Shown here: positions 5,473 to 13,203 of the stretch, piece after piece
How positions within the stretch are numbered: the stretch's first letter is position 1
Layout of the letters: every line of letters starts with the position of its first letter
Source of the DNA: JAIBJN01 sp035461525
GTDB lineage: Bacteria > Actinomycetota > Thermoleophilia > Gaiellales > Gaiellaceae
NCBI GenBank assembly: GCA_035461525.1
Contig: DATHVD010000065.1
Coordinates: forward strand, 1-15,317
Direction: 5' to 3'
DNA: 15,317 bases
Position numbers and translations under genes: made by a program
Notes under the pieces: generated by a model
The model's input: the letters and a program-made list of their open reading frames with translations, nothing else
Databases searched by the model: none
What the model was told of the DNA's origin: nothing

Positions 5473-8028
5473 GTGGAGCTCCTCGAGCGAGAGGGAGCGC
5501 TGGCGACGCTGGCCGAGGCGCGCGAGGCCGCCGCGCGGGGCGACGGTCGGGTCGTGCTCGTCACCGGGGAGCCGGGGATCGGCAAGACGTCGCTCGTCAC
5601 GCGCTTCCTCGGGGATCTCGACGCGGAGGCGCGAGTCCTCCTCGGCACCTGCGACGACCTCTCGATCCCGCGGCCTCTCGGCCCGATCCGAGACCTGGCA
5701 GGGAGCGTCTCGAAGCCTTTCGCCACGGCGCTCACGACCGGGGCGCCGCCGCACGAGATCCAGGCGCTTCTGCTCGCGGAGCTGGAGCTGCCGCCGCCGC
5801 CGGGCGTGCTCGTGCTCGAGGACGTGCACTGGGCGGACGACGCCACATGCGACGCGATCACCGTGCTGGGACGGCGGATCGGAGCGCTGCCGGCGCTCCT
5901 CGTGATCACGTTCCGCGGCGGCGAGGTCGGCCCCGGCCACCCGCTGTACGCCGCCCTGGGGACGATCCCGGCCGACGACACGGTCGTGCTCGACCTCGCG
6001 CCGCTCTCCGAGCGCGCCGTCGCCACGCTCGTGGGGCCGGAGTCTCTCGAATTCTACGAGGCGACCGGCGGCAACCCCTTCTACGTCACGGAGCTGCTCG
6101 CCTCACGTCCGTCCGCCGGCCTGCCGCCCTCGGTCGCGAACGCCGTGCTCGGCCGCGCCGCGCGGCTCGACGCCGACGCGCGCCGCGTGGTCGAGCTGGT
6201 CTCGGTCGTCCCCGGCCGCGTCAGCTCCGCGCTGCTGGACACGGTCATGCCGGACTGGCCGGCGGCCGCCGTCGAGCCCGAGCGCCGGCAGCTTCTCGAG
6301 GTCGAGCCGGGCCACGTTCGCTTCCGCCACGAGCTGGCGCGAAACGCGATCCGATCGAGCCTGCCGATCGCGGTGCGGCGCCGCCTCCACGCCGAGATTC
6401 TCGCGGCGCTCCTCGCGGCGGACGCCGACCCGGCAGAAGTCGTCCACCACGCCGAGGCGGCCGGAGCCGAGGGAATCGTCGCCGAGTACGCGCTCGTCGC
6501 CGCGCGGCGTGCGGCGGCTCTCGAGTCGAATCGCGAGGCGTACAGGCACTATCGTCGCGCGTCCCACTTCCTAGAGCCGGCTCCCGGCGTCGAGCGAGCC
6601 CGGGTGCTGGAGGAGTTGGCGACGGCGGCGTACGTCGTCATGCAGCTCGACGACGCCTTCGCCGCGATCGAGGCCGCGATCGAGGCCTACCGCGGGCACG
6701 GCGACGAGGCGGCCGTGGGGCGGTGCGTCCGCGTGCTCTCGCGCTTACACTGGTACGCGGGCGACGGCCGGCCGGCACGGGCGTGGGCCGTCGAGGCGAT
6801 CGCGATCCTCGAGCCGCTGGGGGAGAGCGGCGAGCTGGCCCGCGCGTACAGCGGCCTGTCGCAGCTCGAGATGCTCGCGGATAACGCCAAGGGATCGATC
6901 GCCTGGGGCGAACGCGCACTCGAGCTGGCGACCCGGCTCGGCGACGAGCAGACGCGCGCGCACGCGCTCGTCAACATCGGCAGCGCGAGGATCATGGGTG
7001 ATCCGGCGGAGACCGCGACGCTCCTCGAGGCTCACGCGGTCGCCCACGCCGCCGGCGAGCGGCAAGAGGCGACGCGCGCGCTCGGCAACCTCGGCTTCTC
7101 GCTCATGTGGTGGACCGAGCCGGAGCAGGCGCTCCGTTACGAGGAGCGCGCGCTCGCCTACGCTCGCGAGCACGAGGTGCACAACCTCGGCTCGTACGTG
7201 GAGACGATGATCGCCTGGCTCCGCCTGCGGGCGGGGGAGTGGGACGAGGCCGAGCGCGTCGTCAGGAGCAAGCTCGAGCAGGACACGAGCGTCGTCCAGC
7301 TTCTCGACAAGACGGTCCTGGCCGAGCTCGCCGTCCGCCGCGGCGATGCCGACGCCGCCGAGCGGCTCGCCGACGTCGAGGCGCAGGCGGAGCGCACGGA
7401 GGAGCCGCAGCGGATCGTCCCCGTGCTGGAGCTCGCGGCCGAGCGGGCGCTCCTGAACGGTGAGCCGCTGCCGACCGAGGCGATCGGACGGCTCCTGGAG
7501 GAGATCCGTCCGGGGAGGTTCGCGATCCGCGTCGCCGCCTGGGCCGCCGTCGCGGGGATTGACGTCGACTGGGCCCGGCCGGCGCCGGCCGCGCAGGCTG
7601 CGATGGCGCGACGGGACTGGCAGGCGGCGGCGGATGCGTTCGGGACGGTGGGGTGGGAGTACGACCGGGCGCTGATGCTGTCTCTCTCCGGGGACGGAGC
7701 GGCGCTGGTCGAGTCGCTGGAGGTCGCGCGCGGGCTGGGGGCGGAGCCGCTGGCGCGGCGGGCGAGCGTGCGGATGCGGGAGCTGGGGCTGCGCGTGCCG
7801 CACGGGCCGCGTCTGACGACGAAGGAGAACCCGGCGGGGTTGACGGCGCGGCAGGCCGAGGTGCTGGGTCTTCTCGCGGAGGGGCTGACGAACGCGGAGA
7901 TCGCGGAGCGGCTGGTGGTGTCGCCGCGGACGGCGGAGCACCACGTGGCGGCGGTGCTCCGGAAGCTCGGAGCGACGTCGCGGCGCGACGCCGCCAGGCA
8001 GGCCTCCGCGCTCGGCCTCGCCCGCTGA
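5473..8028 (+). CDS. Large AAA-ATPase/LuxR-family transcriptional regulator (LAL type), copy 1
   Basis: 851 residues, within the usual range for LAL/MalT-like regulators (signal-transducing STAND-type ATPases that activate transcription after ligand and ATP binding). The N-terminal AAA module has Walker A GEPGIGKT at residues 32-39 and Walker B VLVLEDVHWAD at 112-122, followed by the family-typical TGGNPFYVTELL. Residues of about 350-770 are alpha-helical repeats of TPR character (for example ERALAYAREHEV), the presumed sensor or partner-binding part. The C-terminus is a LuxR helix-turn-helix from about 789 (GLTARQAEVLGLLAEGLTN, then VVSPRTAEHHVAAVLRKLG). The GTG at 5473 is chosen because the paralogue has the identical start sequence and upstream box. 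No sensor ligand or target is evident. It may control itself, its twin or neighbouring genes. Confidence 0.93.
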   Translation: MELLEREGALATLAEAREAAARGDGRVVLVTGEPGIGKTSLVTRFLGDLDAEARVLLGTCDDLSIPRPLGPIRDLAGSVSKPFATALTTGAPPHEIQALLLAELELPPPPGVLVLEDVHWADDATCDAITVLGRRIGALPALLVITFRGGEVGPGHPLYAALGTIPADDTVVLDLAPLSERAVATLVGPESLEFYEATGGNPFYVTELLASRPSAGLPPSVANAVLGRAARLDADARRVVELVSVVPGRVSSALLDTVMPDWPAAAVEPERRQLLEVEPGHVRFRHELARNAIRSSLPIAVRRRLHAEILAALLAADADPAEVVHHAEAAGAEGIVAEYALVAARRAAALESNREAYRHYRRASHFLEPAPGVERARVLEELATAAYVVMQLDDAFAAIEAAIEAYRGHGDEAAVGRCVRVLSRLHWYAGDGRPARAWAVEAIAILEPLGESGELARAYSGLSQLEMLADNAKGSIAWGERALELATRLGDEQTRAHALVNIGSARIMGDPAETATLLEAHAVAHAAGERQEATRALGNLGFSLMWWTEPEQALRYEERALAYAREHEVHNLGSYVETMIAWLRLRAGEWDEAERVVRSKLEQDTSVVQLLDKTVLAELAVRRGDADAAERLADVEAQAERTEEPQRIVPVLELAAERALLNGEPLPTEAIGRLLEEIRPGRFAIRVAAWAAVAGIDVDWARPAPAAQAAMARRDWQAAADAFGTVGWEYDRALMLSLSGDGAALVESLEVARGLGAEPLARRASVRMRELGLRVPHGPRLTTKENPAGLTARQAEVLGLLAEGLTNAEIAERLVVSPRTAEHHVAAVLRKLGATSRRDAARQASALGLAR

Positions 8029-8039
8029 GGCACGAAGCG

Positions 8040-8050
8040 GGTCTATCGTT
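8040..8050 (+). promoter_or_regulatory. Start-proximal box shared by the two regulators, copy 2
   Basis: Exact repeat of the 11-mer found at 5457-5467, again 5 bases before a GTG start. It occupies much of the 27-bp gap between the two regulator genes, so copy 2 may have its own promoter rather than depend on read-through. The nearest purine-rich sequence (GAAGCGG) is too far upstream to act as a normal ribosome binding site. Confidence 0.45.
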
Positions 8051-8055
8051 CGGGT

Positions 8056-10617
8056 GTGGAGCTCCTCGAGCGCGAGGGGGCGTTGGCCGCACTGCGCGAG
8101 GCGCGGGAGTCGGCCGCGGGCGGCGACGGTCGCGTCGTCTTCGTCACGGGCGAGGCGGGGATCGGCAAGACGTCGCTCGTCACGCGCTTCCTCGAGGGCC
8201 TCGAGCCCGGCGCGCGAATCCTCTTCGGCACCTGCGACGATCTCTCGATCCCGCGTCCGTTCGGGCCCGTCCGCGACCTCGTCGGCAGCGTCTCGCCCGA
8301 GCTCGCCGAGGCGCTCTCGGCCGGCGCCGCGCCCCACGACGTGCAGGCCCTCCTCCTCGCCGAGCTCGAGCGCCCGCCCCGCCCGACCGTCCTCGTGCTC
8401 GAGGACGTGCACTGGGCGGACGAGGCGACGTTCGACTCGATCACCATCCTTGGCCGGCGCATCGGCGCGCTGCCGGCGCTGCTCGTGCTTACCTTCCGGG
8501 CAGGAGAGGCGCCGCCGGGACACCCCCTGCACGCCGCGCTCGGAGCGATCCGCGCCGGCGACTCGGTCGTGGTCGAGCTCGGGCCCCTCTCCCGGGACGC
8601 CGTCGCGTCGCTTGCCGGCGGTGACGGCGGTGAGGTCTACGACGCGACCGGGGGCAACCCGTTCTACGTCACCGAGCTGCTCGAGTGGCGCGGCTCCTCC
8701 GAGCTGCCGCCCTCCGTCGCGAACGCCGTCCTCGGCCGCGCGGCCCGCCTCGGGGACGACTCCCGCAGGCTGCTCGAGCTCGTCTCCGTCGTGCCGACCC
8801 GCATGCGCACGTCCCTCCTCGACGCGCTGCTCTCGGACTGGACCGAGGCGGCGGCCGAGCCCGAGCGGCGGCGCCTGCTCGAGGTCCGGCCGGGCTCGGT
8901 CCGCTTCCGCCACGAGCTCGCGCGGCATGCGATCCGCTCCAGCCTCCCGATCGCCGCCCGGCGCAGGCTCCACGCCGAGATCCTGCGGGCGCTCCTCGCG
9001 GCCGACGCCGACCCCGCGGACGTCGTCCACCACGCGGAGGCCGCCGGCGCGGAGAGCGTCGTCGCCGACTACGCGCTCGTCGCCGCGCGCCGGTCGGCGG
9101 CTGCCGGCTCGAACCGGGAGGCCTACCAGCACTACCGGCGCGCCTCGCAGTTCCTCGACCGTCGCTCGCCGCTCGAGCACGCACCGGTGCTCGAGGAGCT
9201 GGCGTGGTCCGCGTACACCGTCGGCCGGGCGGAGGAGGCCTCGCAGGCGATCGAGCGGGCCGGCGCGCTCTTCGCCGCGGAGGGCGACGACGCAGCCGTC
9301 GGCCGGTGCCTGCTCGGCGAGTCCCGCTTCCGCTGGTACCTGGGCGACGGCGCCGTGGCGCACGCCAAGGCCCGCGAGGCGGTGGCCATCCTCGAGCCGC
9401 TCGGGGAGACGGCGGGGCTTGCCCGCGCGTACAGCGTCCTCTCGCAGCTCGCCATGCTCGCCGACGACATTCCCGTGGCCCTGGAGTGGGGCGAGCGAAC
9501 CCTCGCGCTCGCGACCGCGCTCGGGGACGAGGAAACCCGCGTGCACTCCCTCGTCAATCTTGCCGGGGCCCGGTACGACGCGGACAAGGATGCAAGCGCC
9601 GGCTTGCTCGTGGCGTACGAGACGGCCGACGCGGCGGGCAACCGGCACGAGGCGGCGCGTGCGCTCGTCGCCCTTTGCTACACGCTGCTCGCCCGGGTGG
9701 AGCCGGAGGCTGCGCGGCGCGAGGCCGAGCGGGCGCTCGCGTATGCCCGGGAGCACGAGGTGCACACGCTCGCCTCCTATCTCGTCGTCATCGCCGCCTG
9801 GGCCCGCCTGCGAGCCGGCGAGTGGGAGGAGGCTGAGCACGCGACGCGCGCCGAGCTCGAGAGCGACGTCGGCGTCTCCCAGCTCCTGGCTGCCACCGTC
9901 CTCGCCGAGCTCGCCGTCCGCCGCGGCGACCCCGACGCGGACGAGCGGCTCGCCGGCGTGGCCGAGCGCGCCCGCCGCACGGGCGAGCTCCAGCGCGTCG
10001 GCCCGATCCTGGAGCTCGAGGCCGAGCGGGCGCTCCTCCACGGCCGCCCGCCGCCGGTCGCCACGTTCGAGGCTGCGCTCGGGGAGATCCGGAGCCGCAG
10101 GGCGCTCCCGACCTGGTGCGTCTGCCGCGTGCTCGCCTGGGCGTCGGTGGTCGGGCTCCCGGTGGACCCGAACGAGCAGATGCCGGCGCCGCACGCGGCG
10201 ATGGCGCAACGGGACTGGCGCGCCGCGGCGGACGCGTTCGGGGCGGCGGGATGGGAGTACGACCGGGCGCTGATGCTCTCGCTCCTCGACGAGGAGGAGT
10301 CGCTGACGGAGGCAATCGGGATCGCGCGCGGCCTCGGTGCCGACCCGTTGACGCGGCGGGTGACGGGGAGGATGCGTGAGCTAGGCCTGCGCGTGCCGCA
10401 GGGGCCGCGGGTGGCGACGCGGGCCAATCCGGCGGGGCTGACGGCGCGGCAGGCGGAGGTGCTGGCGCTCCTCGGCGAGGGGCTGACGAACGCGGAGATC
10501 GCCGAGCGGCTCGTCGTGTCGCCGCGGACGGCCGAGCACCACGTCGCCGCCGTGCTGCGGAAGCTGGGAGCGGCGTCGCGCCGCGACGCCGCCCGGCAGG
10601 CCGCCGAGCTCACCTAG
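8056..10617 (+). CDS. Large AAA-ATPase/LuxR-family transcriptional regulator (LAL type), copy 2
   Basis: 853 residues, collinear with the preceding regulator over its whole length. Walker A GEAGIGKT is at 32-39 and Walker B VLVLEDVHWAD at 112-122, exactly as in copy 1. Of the first 60 residues 47 are identical, and of the first 56 of the DNA-binding domain (starting GLTARQAEVL at about 794) 53 are identical, including the whole recognition-helix stretch SPRTAEHHVAAVLRKLG. The middle helical region differs more, with many substitutions between residues about 370 and 600, so the twins may sense different signals while binding the same DNA site. The GTG start and upstream box match copy 1. The stop TAG at 10615-10617 overlaps the stop of a convergent small gene. 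Confidence 0.93.
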   Translation: MELLEREGALAALREARESAAGGDGRVVFVTGEAGIGKTSLVTRFLEGLEPGARILFGTCDDLSIPRPFGPVRDLVGSVSPELAEALSAGAAPHDVQALLLAELERPPRPTVLVLEDVHWADEATFDSITILGRRIGALPALLVLTFRAGEAPPGHPLHAALGAIRAGDSVVVELGPLSRDAVASLAGGDGGEVYDATGGNPFYVTELLEWRGSSELPPSVANAVLGRAARLGDDSRRLLELVSVVPTRMRTSLLDALLSDWTEAAAEPERRRLLEVRPGSVRFRHELARHAIRSSLPIAARRRLHAEILRALLAADADPADVVHHAEAAGAESVVADYALVAARRSAAAGSNREAYQHYRRASQFLDRRSPLEHAPVLEELAWSAYTVGRAEEASQAIERAGALFAAEGDDAAVGRCLLGESRFRWYLGDGAVAHAKAREAVAILEPLGETAGLARAYSVLSQLAMLADDIPVALEWGERTLALATALGDEETRVHSLVNLAGARYDADKDASAGLLVAYETADAAGNRHEAARALVALCYTLLARVEPEAARREAERALAYAREHEVHTLASYLVVIAAWARLRAGEWEEAEHATRAELESDVGVSQLLAATVLAELAVRRGDPDADERLAGVAERARRTGELQRVGPILELEAERALLHGRPPPVATFEAALGEIRSRRALPTWCVCRVLAWASVVGLPVDPNEQMPAPHAAMAQRDWRAAADAFGAAGWEYDRALMLSLLDEEESLTEAIGIARGLGADPLTRRVTGRMRELGLRVPQGPRVATRANPAGLTARQAEVLALLGEGLTNAEIAERLVVSPRTAEHHVAAVLRKLGAASRRDAARQAAELT

Positions 10618-10763
10618 GCGAAGCGCGCGCGGAAAGCCCGCAGAATGCGCCGGCGGCGCGGGCGCTTCTCCAGACGGGCGAACGTGGCCGGCGGTGCCGC
10701 GACCCGCTCGGGCCGGAGCAGCCCGTGGCGCAGCTCGTGCTGGTTCGGGGAGAGGTAGGTCAT
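10614..10763 (-). CDS. Small basic protein of 49 residues, function unknown
   Basis: An ATG at 10763 on the - strand opens 49 codons and a TAG at 10616-10614. The protein begins MTYLSPNQHELRHGLLRPER and ends in a strongly basic helix-like tail (EKRPRRRRILRAFRARFA), with no signal peptide or cysteine. AAAGGA lies about 9 bases before the start, an unusually good ribosome binding site for this window, which is the main reason for calling it. It follows the propeller/RTX gene on the same strand after 61 bp containing a strong hairpin, and its stop shares the CTAG palindrome with the stop of the convergent regulator. The basic tail suggests binding of nucleic acid or an acidic surface; this is inference only. 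Confidence 0.6.
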   Translation of the reverse strand: MTYLSPNQHELRHGLLRPERVAAPPATFARLEKRPRRRRILRAFRARFA

Positions 10764-10786
10764 GAGGGGCAGTCCTTTCGCGTGAG

Positions 10787-10818
10787 GTGCGGGCGGCGCC
10801 GGGCGGCGCCGCCCGCAC
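10787..10818 (-). terminator. Perfect 14-bp hairpin between the propeller/RTX gene and the small-protein gene
   Basis: The 14 bases at 10787-10800 are the exact reverse complement of 10805-10818, with a 4-base loop (GGGC). The hairpin begins 6 bases after the stop of the propeller/RTX gene, which fits a terminator or a 3'-end stabiliser. There is no T-run after it. On a read-through transcript it would sit about 10 bases upstream of the ribosome binding site of the 49-codon gene, so it may set a lower expression level for that gene. Confidence 0.65.
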
Positions 10819-10824
10819 GTCGGG

Positions 10825-12318
10825 TCACTGGTTGACGATGTCCTTGCCGGGGCCGCCGAAGAAGCGATCGAAGCCGGGGCCGCCGTAGAGGCGGTCGTTG
10901 CCGGGCCCGCCGTAGAGGTGGTCGTCGCCCTTGCCGCCGCAGAGGCGGTCGTCGCCGGCGAGACCGCGGATGGTGTCGGAGCCGCCGAGGCCGGCGAGCA
11001 CGTCGCGGCCCGGGGTGCCGGTGATCCGGTCGCCGCGCTTCGTGCCGACGATCGTGGCGTAGCGGCCGGCGCACGTCGGGACCGGGTCGCCCTTGAGCCG
11101 GACGATCACCGGGTCGTCGTCGTCGGGGTCGTAGCGCCACCCGCCGAGGACGATCCGTCCGTCGCGCTGCAGCACCACTGCCTCGGCGTCGGAGAGATCG
11201 TCGGCCTTCAAGGTGCGGACGCCGTTCTCGCCGAAGCTTGGGTCGGGCGACCCGTTGCCCGTGAGCCGGAAGGCGGCGGCGCTGTTCGTTGTCTGGCCGC
11301 TCGCGACGATCTTTCCGTTGGCCTGTATGGCCACGGCGGATGCGCGCTCGACTCCGCCCGCGTCGATGGCGACGGTGCCGTCGCCGTCGAAGGTGGGGTC
11401 GTGCGAGCCGTTGGACCTCAGCCGGTAGACCGTTGCGTCGTAGCCGATCGAGGTCCGGCCGGCGACCACGATCTTGCCGTCGGGCTGGAGCGCGACCGCG
11501 TACGCCTCCTCGTCGCCGCCGCTGTCGAGCTCGATGACCCCGTCGCCGTCGAACGCGGGGTCCGGGTCGCCGTTCGGCTTCAGGCGGTAGACGACGGCGT
11601 TCTCGCCGCCCGACGTGTCTCCGGCGACGACGATCTTCCCGTCCGGCTGGACGGCGACCGCGTAGGCGCCTTCAGAGGCGCCGCTGTCGAGTCTGACGGC
11701 GCCGTCGCCGTCGAAGGTGGGGTCGGGGTCGCCGTTGGGCTTCAGGCGGTAGACGGTTGCGTCGGAGCCGACCGAGGTTCGGCCGGCGACCAGGATCCTT
11801 CCGTCCGGCTGGAGGGCGACGTCGAAGGCGTACTCGTCGCCGCCGCCGTCGAGCTCGACGCGGCCGTCCCCGCCGAAGGTCGGGTCGAGCTTGCCGCTCG
11901 GCCCCAGCCGGTAGACGACCGAGTTGTTCCCGATCGAGGTGTGACCGGCGACGACGATCTTGCCGTCGGGCTGCGCGGCGATCGCAGCGACCCACTCCTC
12001 TGCGCTGCTCGCGATCATGGCGACGCCGTCGCCGCCGCCGAACCTCGGGTCGAGGGTGCCGTTGCGGCGGAGCCGGTAGACGACCGCGTTGTTGCCCTCC
12101 GCCGTCCAGCCCGCGGCGAGGATCTTGCCGTCCGGCTGGAGGGCGACGTCGTAGACGTCCTCGCTCACGCCTGAGTCGATCCTGACTCGGCCGTTCTCGC
12201 CGAACGTCCTGTCGAGGCCGGCCGGGGCGGCGGCGGCCGTGCCCGCGGCGAGCGCGAGCGCGGCGAGCCCGGCGGCCGCGAAGGCCGTCCGTACGGTGAT
12301 TCGTCTCTTCGTGTGCAT
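10825..12318 (-). CDS. Secreted delta-60 repeat propeller with C-terminal RTX calcium-binding repeats
   Basis: 497 residues. Residues 1-33 form a classical signal peptide: basic start (MHTKRR), hydrophobic alanine-rich core, and a likely cleavage site near AAAAPA. Residues of about 36-410 hold seven repeats of about 54 residues, each with the pattern D-x-x-F-G/D-G, then ALQPDGKIVVAG, then VYRL; these are delta-60 (DUF5122) repeats, and seven copies would form a seven-bladed beta-propeller. A linker with a cysteine (C416) leads into RTX nonapeptides from about 435 (GGKGDDHLYGGPGNDRLYGG), which bind calcium and fold outside the cell. The start ATG follows GAGGAGA by a few bases. It probably works as an extracellular or cell-surface structural or adhesive protein; no catalytic motif is visible. 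It lies 57 bp downstream of the methyltransferase gene. Confidence 0.9.
   Translation of the reverse strand: MHTKRRITVRTAFAAAGLAALALAAGTAAAAPAGLDRTFGENGRVRIDSGVSEDVYDVALQPDGKILAAGWTAEGNNAVVYRLRRNGTLDPRFGGGDGVAMIASSAEEWVAAIAAQPDGKIVVAGHTSIGNNSVVYRLGPSGKLDPTFGGDGRVELDGGGDEYAFDVALQPDGRILVAGRTSVGSDATVYRLKPNGDPDPTFDGDGAVRLDSGASEGAYAVAVQPDGKIVVAGDTSGGENAVVYRLKPNGDPDPAFDGDGVIELDSGGDEEAYAVALQPDGKIVVAGRTSIGYDATVYRLRSNGSHDPTFDGDGTVAIDAGGVERASAVAIQANGKIVASGQTTNSAAAFRLTGNGSPDPSFGENGVRTLKADDLSDAEAVVLQRDGRIVLGGWRYDPDDDDPVIVRLKGDPVPTCAGRYATIVGTKRGDRITGTPGRDVLAGLGGSDTIRGLAGDDRLCGGKGDDHLYGGPGNDRLYGGPGFDRFFGGPGKDIVNQ
11180..12210 (-). repeat. Seven in-frame tandem repeats of about 162 bp in the propeller gene
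   Basis: The DNA encoding the propeller repeats in units of 54-55 codons. The sequence around CTTGCCGTC-GGCTGGA-GCGAC (the QPDGKI part, - strand) and the GCCGTCGCCGTCGAA-GTGGGGTC block (the DPTFDGDG part) recur with small changes. The fourth to sixth units are the most alike, which suggests unit duplication or gene conversion inside the gene. Confidence 0.7.
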
Positions 12319-12356
12319 GGTTCTCTCCTCGTGCGTGCGTGCGGCGGTCAGTGCCT

Positions 12357-12380
12357 GCTGAGTCGCGGCCGCGACTCAGC
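12357..12380. promoter_or_regulatory. 24-bp perfect palindrome overlapping the methyltransferase stop
   Basis: The 24 bases centred between 12368 and 12369 (around CGCGGCCGCG, with outer GCTGAGT and ACTCAGC) are their own reverse complement. The palindrome contains the methyltransferase stop (TGA at 12378-12376 on the - strand) and ends 38 bp before the propeller start. With no loop beyond the central bases it could be a terminator hairpin for the methyltransferase or a dimeric operator site for the propeller gene. The sequence does not decide between these. Confidence 0.55.
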
Positions 12381-13203
12381 GCCTGAGCGCGACCGCCTCG
12401 GTGTACGTGGACGGGATGGCGACCGGGCCCGTGCCGAGCCGGTCGAAGCGGCGGGCGAGCGCGACGAGGTCGGCCTCGAGCGCGTCCCGCGCGTCGCCCT
12501 CGAGCGCCGCGAAGGCCTTCAGCGTCGGCCCGTACCAGGCCCGGAAGAACGCGACGAAGTCCTCGGCCGAGGGGAAGCGGAACGTGAACGTGCGCTCCTC
12601 GATCTCGAGCGAACAGATGTCCTCGCCGAAGAGCTCGCGCAGGTGCGCCTCGGTGCCCCAGAGCATGGGCGAGGCGACGCCGGCGGGCGGGGGTACGTGG
12701 GCCGCGACCGTGCGGAAGAGTTCGCCGATGAAGCTCGACGGCGTCCAGCTCGCCAGGGCGATCGTGCCGCCGGGCCGGCAGACGCGGAGGAGCTCCGCCG
12801 CCGTCCGTGCGTGGTCGGGGGCGAACATCGAGCCGAAGACGGACGTGACGGCGTCGAACGAGCCGTCGGGGAAGGGGAGCGCCTCCGCGTCTCCCTCCAG
12901 GAGCTCGACGTCGAGGCCCTCGGCGGCGGCGCGCTGCCGACCGCGCTCGAGCAAGGACGGCACGTAGTCCACGCCGACGGCCGTGCAGCCGAGCCGCGCG
13001 GCGGCGATCGCCGCGTTGCCGCTGCCGGTGGCGACGTCGAGCACCCGCCAGCCGGCGTGCAGGTCGGCGCTGTCGACGAGATGTTCCGCCACGAGCGCGA
13101 TCCGGGTGCCGACGGCGTGGTAATCGCCGCTCGACCAGGCCTGCTGCTGGCGCTCCTTGACTGCGCCGAGATCGGGGGCGGGGGTTGCGAGCATGTCGGT
13201 CAT
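12376..13203 (-). CDS. Class I SAM-dependent methyltransferase
   Basis: 275 residues from the ATG at 13203, preceded by ACGAGGAGA at good distance; an ATG 30 bases further upstream lies before this ribosome binding site and is less likely. The Rossmann-type core is clear: motif I VLDVATGSGN at residues 54-63, the acidic end of strand 2 in VGVDY (D79), GDAEALPFPDGSFDAV at 104-119, and LLRVCRPGGTIALASW at 138-153. This is the pattern of the UbiE/Methyltransf_11 group of small-molecule methyltransferases. The C-terminal part (TFRFPSAEDFVAFFRAWYG) is a substrate-cap region of unknown specificity. It is divergent from the DrrAB-type exporter, which makes modification of an exported compound, or resistance by modification, plausible but unproven. 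Confidence 0.9.
   Translation of the reverse strand: MTDMLATPAPDLGAVKERQQQAWSSGDYHAVGTRIALVAEHLVDSADLHAGWRVLDVATGSGNAAIAAARLGCTAVGVDYVPSLLERGRQRAAAEGLDVELLEGDAEALPFPDGSFDAVTSVFGSMFAPDHARTAAELLRVCRPGGTIALASWTPSSFIGELFRTVAAHVPPPAGVASPMLWGTEAHLRELFGEDICSLEIEERTFTFRFPSAEDFVAFFRAWYGPTLKAFAALEGDARDALEADLVALARRFDRLGTGPVAIPSTYTEAVALRR

Noticed and set aside
6745..10209. Open frame of 1154 codons on the - strand across both regulator genes
   Set aside because: It runs antisense to two clear AAA-LuxR genes; its product is low-complexity and Arg/Gly/Pro/Ala-rich without domains. Stop codons are rare in such frames at this GC content.
10838..11010. Short GC-rich repeats that look at first like a CRISPR or tandem-repeat array
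   Set aside because: They are the coding repeats of the RTX nonapeptides, in frame and without spacers.
10918..12174. Open frame of 418 codons on the + strand opposite the propeller/RTX gene
   Set aside because: The periodic product is only the reverse reading of the delta-60 repeats; there is no ribosome binding site and the - strand frame has signal peptide and domain motifs.
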